Shown here: positions 1 to 5,433 of the stretch, piece by piece
Layout: each line of letters starts with the position of its first letter
Numbering within the stretch: position 1 is the first letter of the stretch
Assembly (NCBI GenBank): GCA_021847625.1
Contig: JAJZQK010000102.1
Span: 1-8,793 of the forward strand
Length of the DNA stretch: 8,793 nt
Direction: 5' to 3'
DNA from: Chloroflexota bacterium
GTDB lineage: Bacteria > Chloroflexota > FW602-bin22 > JAMCYS01
Position numbers and translations under genes: made by a program
The notes under the pieces: model-generated
Database searches by the model: none
What the model was told of the DNA's origin: nothing
What the model saw: the letters and a program-made list of their open reading frames with translations, nothing else

Positions 1-61
1 TCTTGACCTCCGGGGCCTTGCCCGCTATCACCGCATCGTAGATCGCCTTCAGATCGGCCAT
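1..61 (-). CDS. Corrinoid (cobalamin-binding) protein, N-terminal fragment
   Basis: The ATG at 61-59 opens a frame that stays open to the window edge and gives 20 residues, reading MADLKAIYDAVIAGK then APEVK. This opening matches what I know of the small corrinoid proteins of methyltransferase systems (MtbC/MttC/MtgC type), which begin with a helical cap domain of this kind and continue with a B12-binding Rossmann domain. A GGAGG ribosome-binding site (reverse complement of 70-74) lies 8 nt before the ATG. It starts 60 nt after the stop of the uroporphyrinogen-decarboxylase-like methyltransferase, in the same direction, which is the usual pairing of a methyltransferase with its methyl-carrying corrinoid partner. 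The DxHxxG cobalamin ligand motif would lie outside the window, so cofactor binding cannot be seen here. The call rests on a short peptide plus context. Confidence 0.68.
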   Translation of the reverse strand, partial: MADLKAIYDAVIAGKAPEVK

Positions 62-121
62 GCTATTTGCCTCCATCATCTCTCTTCGTTCGCACGGGAA
101 CACTCTTGGCTATCGCCATGC

Positions 122-1252
122 CTAGTAGGGCTGAACGGGATAACCGCCATGTTCCTCGACCAGCCTCGATATGCGCTCCACGCGCTCAATCATCGACATT
201 GGCATCACGTTATCGGCGACGCCCAGGATGAATGCATCTCCCGGGGCGATGGTGCGGAACACGCTGCGCATATACTCCTCGAATTCCTCTTCAGGGAAGG
301 TAGGCTCCAAGATAACGGAGGGCACACCGCCAAAGATGATCTTGTCCGTCCCCCAGACGGCGCGTGCCTCCTCGAGAGTCACGGACACCATCGGGGCCGT
401 GCAGAAGCACTCGGCCATGTCGAACCCTGCCTCCTTTGTCTCCTGCAGAATCGCTTTGGCGTCGTCGTCCGCATGCCAAGCCAAACGCTTGTTGCGCGAA
501 TGCAGGAGAGCGCTCAGTTCGGTATAGTACGAGGTGATGTACTGGCGAAAGAGCTTCGGTGGAGTCATCTGCGAATCGAAGTGCAAGCCGTGCAAGATTA
601 GCCGCGCTGGCGAATCGGCGATGGCCGGCCATAGCCGCTCCTTTTCTACCTGCGTCATTACGGCGATCAGGTGCTCGAACTCCTGGGGATGATCCACCAT
701 CTCAAAGAAGGCGTTGTTGTAGCCACAGAGGCGCAGTTCGAAATGGTGGAAGGGGCAGTCCCCGCATGCTACCATTGGGTAGCCGTCGTCGCCAGCGGCC
801 GCTTCGTACGCCAGATACTCCTCGTACGTTGGGTCGTAGTACGTATGCTCGGCTATGTACTCCCAGACCTTGTAGTCCTCAACGGCCTTGATCGGATGGT
901 CGAGGGGCAAGCCGCTGTCAATGCGCCCCTCAAGGTAGCCGCTGGTGACCTGGCCGTAGGTCACGCTGCCGTAGGGCGTGATGAACCTCGTCCGGATGAC
1001 ACCGGGCTCGCGCTCCTCGCGCACCTCCATTCTCTCGTAGCGGGGCCTGAATACGATGCCGTCGCGTGCGGGGTTGCCAGTGCCCAGAAGGCTGGCTACT
1101 TCGTTCATGGACTTGCGTCTGAAGCGCTCCGGCATGTCGCCTTCAGTATTCCTTGCGTTGTACCAGAGCTGTATGCGAGCGATCCAAGGTATGCGATCCG
1201 GGCTCTTGCCGTCTAATACTGCAAGGATACGTTCACGGTTAGTCATCACCAT
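122..1252 (-). CDS. Uroporphyrinogen-decarboxylase-like methyltransferase (corrinoid methyltransferase class)
   Basis: This is a 376-residue TIM-barrel protein of the URO-D superfamily. The family covers HemE and the cobamide-dependent methyltransferases (MtaA, MtbA, CmuA and relatives). HemE is unlikely because its N-terminal arginine motif (PVWxMRQAGR) is absent; here residues 20-34 read RIPWIARIQLWYNAR. Family landmarks are the WHADDDAK segment at 259-266, the GFDMAEC segment at 276-282, GGVPS at 308-312 and the ADNVMP loop at 346-351. In methyltransferases of this family a zinc ion sits near the barrel mouth. Possible ligands here are His260, Asp262, Glu281, Cys282 and Cys284, but the assignment is inferred. 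A corrinoid-protein gene follows directly, which supports a methyltransferase role, probably transfer of a methyl group between a small substrate and cobalamin in the cytoplasm. Two starts are possible, ATG at 1252 or 1246. GAGG (1263-1266) lies 10 nt before the first, which I keep. The substrate is unknown. Confidence 0.85.
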   Translation of the reverse strand: MVMTNRERILAVLDGKSPDRIPWIARIQLWYNARNTEGDMPERFRRKSMNEVASLLGTGNPARDGIVFRPRYERMEVREEREPGVIRTRFITPYGSVTYGQVTSGYLEGRIDSGLPLDHPIKAVEDYKVWEYIAEHTYYDPTYEEYLAYEAAAGDDGYPMVACGDCPFHHFELRLCGYNNAFFEMVDHPQEFEHLIAVMTQVEKERLWPAIADSPARLILHGLHFDSQMTPPKLFRQYITSYYTELSALLHSRNKRLAWHADDDAKAILQETKEAGFDMAECFCTAPMVSVTLEEARAVWGTDKIIFGGVPSVILEPTFPEEEFEEYMRSVFRTIAPGDAFILGVADNVMPMSMIERVERISRLVEEHGGYPVQPY

Positions 1253-1396
1253 ATCACTGATGCCTCGCTCTCATCGGATTTGGCTACTCCCTCACGCACG
1301 CGAGAGAGCCTGACGTCTCTCAATCAACATGGACACGCGATCTCACTCGCTCCAGTTATAGCGCCGCCGATCGCCTGGGGCGGCGAGGCCGCTTCA
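1253..1396 (-). other. 144-nt intercistronic region with two hairpins
   Basis: This gap separates the DppC-type permease from the methyltransferase gene. Two perfect inverted repeats are present. One is CGCCGCC/GGCGGCG at 1362-1385, with 7-bp arms and a 10-nt loop, 11 nt after the permease stop. The other is GAGAGA/TCTCTC at 1302-1321, with 6-bp arms and an 8-nt loop. Neither is followed by a run of U in the minus-strand transcript, so they do not look like intrinsic terminators. They are better read as processing or stability elements within a longer transcript. I see no convincing sigma-70 promoter here. Confidence 0.45.
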
Positions 1397-2302
1397 TCAT
1401 GCCTGCCCGCGTTCACGTAGACGGGGGTCCAGTGCTCGACGGAGACCATCCCCCAACAGGTTCAGCGCCAAGACGGTAATGAAGATCGCCGCGCCGGGAA
1501 AGAAGGACAGCAAGGGCGCCCGATCCATGTATTGGTAAGCCTCACGCAGCATGGAACCCCAGCTGGCGTTCGGCGGCTCTACACCAAGCCCCAGAAAGCT
1601 CAAGGCGGCTTCAACGATGATGGCCTGGGCGATCATCAGCGAAGACTGGACGATAACCGGTGCCGTTACATTCGGCCAGATATGCCTTAATGTTATGCGC
1701 AGCGGTTTGGCGCCGAGCACCCTAGCGGCGGTAATGAAATCCCGCTCGCGCACGGAGAGGGCCTGGCCTCGGACGAGGCGAGCGAAGTAGGGGGTGAACA
1801 CGATGCCAATAGCGATCATTGCATTTGTCAGCCCTGGCCCCAGGCTGGCGGCGATGGCTAGGGCCAGCACGAGGGTCGGGAATGACCACAGCGTATCGAC
1901 AAGCCGCATTAGCACATCGTCGACCCAGCCACAGCAGTACCCGGCTACGAGGCCCACGCTAACGCCCATTATGATCGCGAATCCCACCGAAACCACGCCG
2001 GCCAGAACGGCGACACGGGCGCCGTGGATAATGCGACTAAGCACATCACGGGCAAGATGGTCGGTACCCAAGAGGTGGGTCAGGCTGGGCGATTGCAGGA
2101 TTCCGCCAGGCTGCATTCTGTTGGGGTCGAAGGGTGAGATCAGGTCCGCACTTGCCGCCACAGCGAGCACGATAATTACGACGGCCAAGCCGAAGCCAGC
2201 TCCCCTGGTCTTCAGAACCTCCTGCAGGAGGTTCGAAAGGCGGGTAAGCGCCGTATGCTCTCGCCAGTCTAGCTGCGTTCGCTGGATTTCCACCGTTCCC
2301 AT
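1397..2302 (-). CDS. ABC transporter permease, DppC/OppC type
   Basis: This 301-residue inner-membrane permease belongs to the dipeptide/oligopeptide/nickel ABC importer class and is the second half of the heterodimeric channel. Residues 36-55 form the first membrane helix. The family-typical HLLGTDHLARDVLSRIIHG block lies at 76-94, followed by several hydrophobic segments between about 97 and 285. The EAA loop that contacts the ATPase is at about 190-211 (ITAARVLGAKPLRITLRHIW), and the characteristic end NLLGDGLRRALDPRLR is at 281-296. Length and motif order match intact DppC proteins. The ATG at 2302 lies 15 nt after the stop of the DppB-type gene and has a G-rich ribosome-binding site (AGGGGG) before it, so the pair is almost certainly co-transcribed. 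The substrate cannot be read from permeases of this family. Confidence 0.95.
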   Translation of the reverse strand: MGTVEIQRTQLDWREHTALTRLSNLLQEVLKTRGAGFGLAVVIIVLAVAASADLISPFDPNRMQPGGILQSPSLTHLLGTDHLARDVLSRIIHGARVAVLAGVVSVGFAIIMGVSVGLVAGYCCGWVDDVLMRLVDTLWSFPTLVLALAIAASLGPGLTNAMIAIGIVFTPYFARLVRGQALSVRERDFITAARVLGAKPLRITLRHIWPNVTAPVIVQSSLMIAQAIIVEAALSFLGLGVEPPNASWGSMLREAYQYMDRAPLLSFFPGAAIFITVLALNLLGDGLRRALDPRLRERGQA

Positions 2303-2317
2303 CTCTTCGCCCCCTGC

Positions 2318-3268
2318 CTAGGAATACCTGATGCGCGGATCGAGATAGGCGTAGAGCACGTCGGTCAGCAGGTTGCTGACGAGAACCGCCAGCGCCATGA
2401 CGAGCACCACACCCTGTAGCATTGGGAAATCCCGGAAGAAGATCGAGTCCGCCGCCAAGCGCCCCATCCCCGGCAGGGCGAAGATGGTCTCGACCACCAC
2501 TGTGCCGCCAAACAAGCGCCCCAACTGGAGACCAATCACGGTAATAACCGGAATCATGGCGTTCTTCAGGGCGTGGACTCGTACCAGTCGCCGCTCATCG
2601 AGTCCCTTGGCCCGCCCAACGGTTATGTATTCCTGCTGCATTACCTCAATCAGCGCCGAACGCACTTGGCGCATTGTCACGGCGTTCAAGGCCATTCCTA
2701 GTGATACGGCGGGAAGGATAAGTGACCTGACGCTGGGCCAGATTCCGGCTGACGGGGGCGTATAACCTGAGGGGGGCAGGATGTGCAGCCACACGGCAAA
2801 CACGTAAATGAGCATGATACCGAGCCAGAACTCGGGGATGGCAATACCACCGATCGCGGTCGCCGTCCCGATGGTGTCGATCTTCGAGTTTGGGCGCGTT
2901 GCCGATATGATTCCTACTGGAATGGCGATAGCAAGAGCAACCACAAAGGACATGAGAGTCAGCTGGATAGTGATGGGCAGCCGTGCTCCCAGCGCCTCGA
3001 GCACGGGCTCGTGTGTTCGCACCGAACGCCCAAGGTCACCCTGCAACGCACGGCCAAGCCACATGGCGTACTGGACAGGTACGGGCTTGTCTAGGCCAAG
3101 CTCCTGGCGCACCGCCTGGTAAGCAACCTCGTCGTGGATGTTGCCCTCACCGAGAAAGGCAAGGGCGGGGTCTCCTGGCAGCAGCAGAGTAATCGCAAAG
3201 ACCACGACCGTCACCAAGAAGACCACGGGTATGAAGTAGAGTAACCGCCTTATGAGGTATGTAGTCAT
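2318..3268 (-). CDS. ABC transporter permease, DppB/OppB type
   Basis: This 316-residue permease is the first half of the channel. The N-terminus MTTYLIRRLLYFIPVVFLV and the LPGDP motif (30-34) are standard for DppB proteins. LGLDKPVPVQYAMWL (57-71) and GDLGRSV (77-83) follow, as is normal for the periplasmic loop region. Membrane segments run at about 10-29, 100-122, 140-162, 180-200, 236-256 and 283-305. The EAA loop (YITVGRAKGLDERRLVRVHA at about 214-233) docks the ATPase, and the protein ends in YLDPRIRYS. The length is normal. The ATG at 3268 has a near-ideal Shine-Dalgarno sequence 8 nt upstream. It sits downstream of two binding-protein genes and directly ahead of the DppC-type gene. 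No ATPase gene (DppD/DppF) is visible in the window. Confidence 0.95.
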   Translation of the reverse strand: MTTYLIRRLLYFIPVVFLVTVVVFAITLLLPGDPALAFLGEGNIHDEVAYQAVRQELGLDKPVPVQYAMWLGRALQGDLGRSVRTHEPVLEALGARLPITIQLTLMSFVVALAIAIPVGIISATRPNSKIDTIGTATAIGGIAIPEFWLGIMLIYVFAVWLHILPPSGYTPPSAGIWPSVRSLILPAVSLGMALNAVTMRQVRSALIEVMQQEYITVGRAKGLDERRLVRVHALKNAMIPVITVIGLQLGRLFGGTVVVETIFALPGMGRLAADSIFFRDFPMLQGVVLVMALAVLVSNLLTDVLYAYLDPRIRYS

Positions 3269-3276
3269 CTTGTCCC

Positions 3277-3285
3277 ATCACCTCC
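3277..3285 (-). promoter_or_regulatory. Strong Shine-Dalgarno of the DppB-type permease gene
   Basis: The minus strand reads GGAGGTGAT here, nine bases complementary to the 3' end of 16S rRNA, ending 8 nt before the ATG at 3268. This fixes the start and predicts efficient initiation. Confidence 0.85.
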
Positions 3286-3323
3286 GCTCTCTTGTCCCAG
3301 ACGCCGCACGCGGCCGAAGAGCG

Positions 3324-3340
3324 TTATGCAAAGTGCATAA
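3324..3340. promoter_or_regulatory. Perfect TTATGCA palindrome, candidate operator
   Basis: TTATGCA-AAG-TGCATAA is a 7+3+7 perfect inverted repeat in the leader of the DppB-type gene, AT-rich within a GC-richer gap. On the minus strand it sits in GATTATGCAC, which matches 9 of 10 bases of GATCATGCAC in the leader of the GntR regulator at 8083-8092. A protein-binding site, perhaps for the neighbouring GntR, is more likely than an RNA hairpin given the 3-nt spacer. This is inference. Confidence 0.4.
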
Positions 3341-3430
3341 TCACCACCACCCCGGAACCTGCTTGAGTCAGCGAAACTAGCGTTCCCAGCACGAACTACC
3401 CGTGGGGCTGCACGGTTTGGCGCCGAGTTC

Positions 3431-3470
3431 TGTGTGGGTACCGGATCTAGGGCGTTCCGGCACCCACACA
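3431..3470 (-). other. 15-bp intercistronic RNA hairpin
   Basis: The arms 3431-3445 and 3456-3470 are complementary over 15 positions around a 10-nt loop. As DNA there is one mismatch. In the minus-strand transcript that position is a G-U wobble, so the stem is fully paired only in the direction of the operon. No U-run follows in the minus direction, so it is not a classic intrinsic terminator. It begins about 60 nt after the stop of binding protein 1. This is where a hairpin protecting the binding-protein message from 3' decay is expected, as in the malE-malF case. It would raise binding-protein output relative to the permeases. Confidence 0.65.
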
Positions 3471-3530
3471 TCACCTGCAGACTGCCGTATTGGGTCTGTC
3501 AGATTCTCACCTCTGCCGTGCTAATTGACG

Positions 3531-5231
3531 CTATGATTCTAGCCAAGCCTTCCTAACACTCGGGAGAGCCAGGTTGAATGTCAGCCCCTGCACCTCCTTG
3601 CGGTAAGCGGTTACCCGGGGCATGGCGAACCCGGAATACAGGTATGCGCGCTCCTGCATGATGTTGAGCACTTGGCGGTAGACCCTGTGACGTTCCTCCG
3701 GCGCCAAGGTCGCAGCTCCCTGATCCATCAGCTTGTCCACTTCCTCATCGCACCACTGGGCCCAGTTCCCCGCGCTGCCGCAGGAGATTCTCAGCTTGAT
3801 GGTCTCCGGGTCGACGCTCGTATAGACAAACCCACCTCGCCAGAAACAGGTATCGAAGTTCATCGCCCGGACGTCATCGATCCAAGACAACCGTTCCATG
3901 GCTACAAGCCTGGTCTTGATGCCCACCGCGGTCCACATCTGCTGCGCGAACGCTCCGATGGTCGCCTCCGGCTCGCGTGCGATCACCTTCAGTTCGATCT
4001 CTATGCCGTCCGGATAGCCAGCCTGGGCGAGGAGATCCTTGACCTTGGCCGGATCGTACTCGTACTTGAGAATGCTCTCGTCATAGCCGAGTGACCCGCG
4101 TCCCCATTCGCCGTAGTAGTACGGTTCCCCTACGCCGAATCCCAGGGCATCGGACATCGCCTTCCGGTCGATACCGTAGAGGGCAGCCTGGCGAACCCGC
4201 ACGTCGTCGAAGGGCGGCTTGGTGACGTTGAACCCGCCGAAGAAGAACACCTCACCGGCCCACGGTTGGTCGTAAGCAACCAGGTCGGGGTCCTGTCTGA
4301 CCGAAGCCACGTCCTTGGCGAGCAGTCTCTCCAGCACATGGATGGTGCCGGCTCTCATGTCCACGAGAGCCACGGTGGCATCGGGGATGTAGCGGCTCAC
4401 GAAGCCGTCGAGGTAGGGCAGGCTCTTGCCGTCTTCGCCGTTCTGCCAGTAGTCGGGGTTCCTTTCCGTTATCAGGCGGTCATCCGTAATCCACTGCTTG
4501 AATTTGAAAGGGCCCGTCCCAACAGGGTTGCGCGCGAATTCTTCCTCGCCAAGCTTCTCCAGCGCCGCCTTGGAGATCATGGGGACGCCCTGGCCGGTGT
4601 AGGCCAGGCTCCGCAAGAATCCGACATTGGGCCTCTTCAGCTTCAGCCGCAAAGTGGCCGGGTCGGGCGCTTCGGCCGATTCGATGATCTCCATCTGTGC
4701 CTTCAGATAGGCCTTTGGGTGGTCGCGCGCCCTTAGCAGGTTCCAGGCCGCCACCTCAGCCGTGAACTCGGACCCATCGTGGAATCGCACGCCCTTCTTG
4801 AGATTGAAGACGACGGTTTGGGGATCGGGCTGCTCCCATGACTCAGCTAGCTCCCCGACCACCTCGTGCTCCCAGGTCTTGGCATCAACCAACTGCAGAC
4901 GCAGAAGGCTATCATAGATAGCATCAAAACCAGACATATTCCCCGCCATGGTGCTCATGTGCGGATCCAGCGAGGGATAGGTCCAGGCCGAGGCCTCGGT
5001 CATAGTGCCGCCGCGCTTGATGCTGGTGGTCGCCGTCGTCGGGCTAGGTGCGGGCGATCCTGGCGAGGTCGGCTTGGTTGGCGCCGCCGTCGTGGCGGGC
5101 TTTGCCGCTGGGGGTGCGGAGGTAGGCGTTGCCGTTGGAGCTCCCGTGCAGGCAGCAAAAAGCGGGATGGTCGCTACAGCACCCGTCATCGTAAGGAACT
5201 CTCGTCGGTTTACATGTCTTCCCCTGACCAT
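3531..5231 (-). CDS. ABC transporter substrate-binding lipoprotein, family 5 (copy 1)
   Basis: This is an extracytoplasmic binding protein of the DppA/OppA/NikA class (SBP_bac_5), 566 residues from the ATG at 5231. An upstream in-frame GTG at 5237 lies only 3 nt after the AAGGAGGA site, while the ATG is 9 nt away, so the ATG is preferred. The signal region has a twin-arginine-type motif NRREFLT (residues 8-14), a hydrophobic stretch and a lipobox LFAAC ending at Cys28. A linker of about 43 residues rich in Ala, Thr and Pro follows. The family signature is at about 129-153 (AESWEQPDPQTVVFNLKKG, then VRFHDG), and the ERNPDYW segment lies further on. It probably anchors in the membrane and delivers ligand to the adjacent permeases. 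It is closely related to copy 2 upstream. Family-5 proteins bind peptides, metal chelates, sugars and other compounds, so the ligand is open. Confidence 0.93.
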   Translation of the reverse strand: MVRGRHVNRREFLTMTGAVATIPLFAACTGAPTATPTSAPPAAKPATTAAPTKPTSPGSPAPSPTTATTSIKRGGTMTEASAWTYPSLDPHMSTMAGNMSGFDAIYDSLLRLQLVDAKTWEHEVVGELAESWEQPDPQTVVFNLKKGVRFHDGSEFTAEVAAWNLLRARDHPKAYLKAQMEIIESAEAPDPATLRLKLKRPNVGFLRSLAYTGQGVPMISKAALEKLGEEEFARNPVGTGPFKFKQWITDDRLITERNPDYWQNGEDGKSLPYLDGFVSRYIPDATVALVDMRAGTIHVLERLLAKDVASVRQDPDLVAYDQPWAGEVFFFGGFNVTKPPFDDVRVRQAALYGIDRKAMSDALGFGVGEPYYYGEWGRGSLGYDESILKYEYDPAKVKDLLAQAGYPDGIEIELKVIAREPEATIGAFAQQMWTAVGIKTRLVAMERLSWIDDVRAMNFDTCFWRGGFVYTSVDPETIKLRISCGSAGNWAQWCDEEVDKLMDQGAATLAPEERHRVYRQVLNIMQERAYLYSGFAMPRVTAYRKEVQGLTFNLALPSVRKAWLES

Positions 5232-5240
5232 TACCACAGA

Positions 5241-5248
5241 TCCTCCTT
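5241..5248 (-). promoter_or_regulatory. Ribosome-binding site of binding protein 1 (decides the start)
   Basis: The minus strand reads AAGGAGGA, ending 9 nt before the ATG at 5231 and only 3 nt before the in-frame GTG at 5237. The spacing favours the ATG. Confidence 0.8.
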
Positions 5249-5259
5249 AGAATACCCGT

Positions 5260-5287
5260 CGAATCGCCCTGTGTCCTGTGCGATTCG
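5260..5287 (-). other. 8-bp stem-loop just upstream of the binding protein 1 ribosome-binding site
   Basis: The minus-strand transcript can pair CGAAUCGC with GCGAUUCG (8 bp, perfect) around a 12-nt loop. Beyond one mismatch, two more base pairs extend the stem. The loop contains GGACA, complementary to UGUCC at 5309-5305 upstream, so a pseudoknot is conceivable. The stem ends about 11 nt before the Shine-Dalgarno. Confidence 0.45.
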
Positions 5288-5380
5288 GCGACTTCGGAGC
5301 TTACGGACAGTGGATTGCCGCAAGGTTAACCGACTGGTCTTGGTTCTATTCCGGTGCAACCTCCTTTCGGCGAACAGGGG

Positions 5381-5424
5381 CCCCCAATCTTCCCTCCCCT
5401 TCCTCCTCATTACCCTCCATCCCC
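5381..5424 (-). other. Purine tract in the gap between the two binding-protein genes
   Basis: Between the stop of copy 2 (5434) and the leader of copy 1 the plus strand is nearly all pyrimidine, with C-runs at 5381-5385, 5392-5394, 5396-5399, 5413-5415 and 5421-5424. The transcript is therefore a G/A-rich tract with five G-runs of three to five. One loop is 13 nt, so any G-quadruplex would be of a relaxed type. No gene or terminator is seen here. Confidence 0.4.
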
Positions 5425-5433
5425 TACCGTCTT

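Larger units (their letters stand above)
3269..3530 (-). other. 262-nt gap between binding protein 1 and the permease pair
   Basis: No convincing gene is present. In transcript order it holds a 15-bp hairpin (3470-3431), a small CCGTG/CACGG stem (3415-3400), a TTATGCA palindrome (3340-3324), a GCCGC/GCGGC stem (3314-3303) and the Shine-Dalgarno of dppB. I found no clear -35/-10 pair. Expression of the permeases may therefore depend on read-through from the binding-protein genes, or on a promoter I cannot recognise. Confidence 0.55.
5232..5377 (-). promoter_or_regulatory. Conserved leader of binding protein 1
   Basis: This leader aligns with the leader of binding protein 2. In transcript order the shared blocks are CTGTTC..CGAAAGGAGGTTGCA.CGG (5377-5351), GAC.AGTCGGTTA.CC (5339-5324), and the segment around the true ribosome-binding site (5260-5232). 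The first block holds AAAGGAGG, a good Shine-Dalgarno match, but no ATG, GTG or TTG lies at a usable distance after it. It stands 129 nt from the ATG, against 130 nt in the other copy. Sequence between the blocks has drifted much more. This pattern suggests a retained promoter or RNA element. Confidence 0.5.

Noticed and set aside
671..1216. 181-codon open frame on the plus strand
   Set aside because: It lies fully inside the methyltransferase gene on the other strand, shows no family motif and is a shadow frame of a GC-rich gene.
122..1252. HemE, the haem-pathway uroporphyrinogen decarboxylase
   Set aside because: The N-terminal arginine motif of HemE is absent and the neighbours are a transporter and a corrinoid protein.
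3431..3470. Rho-independent terminator
   Set aside because: The stem is strong but the minus-strand sequence after it is GAACTCGGCGCC, with no U-run. In the plus direction the stem has a mismatch and no gene to end.
3265..3474. 69-codon frame ending in an ATGA overlap with dppB
   Set aside because: The overlap suggested translational coupling, but it runs through the 15-bp hairpin, has a poor ribosome-binding site and a composition with no recognisable fold. dppB has its own excellent Shine-Dalgarno.
5351..5377. Leader peptide started from the distal AAAGGAGG
   Set aside because: No ATG, GTG or TTG falls within a usable spacing in either leader copy.
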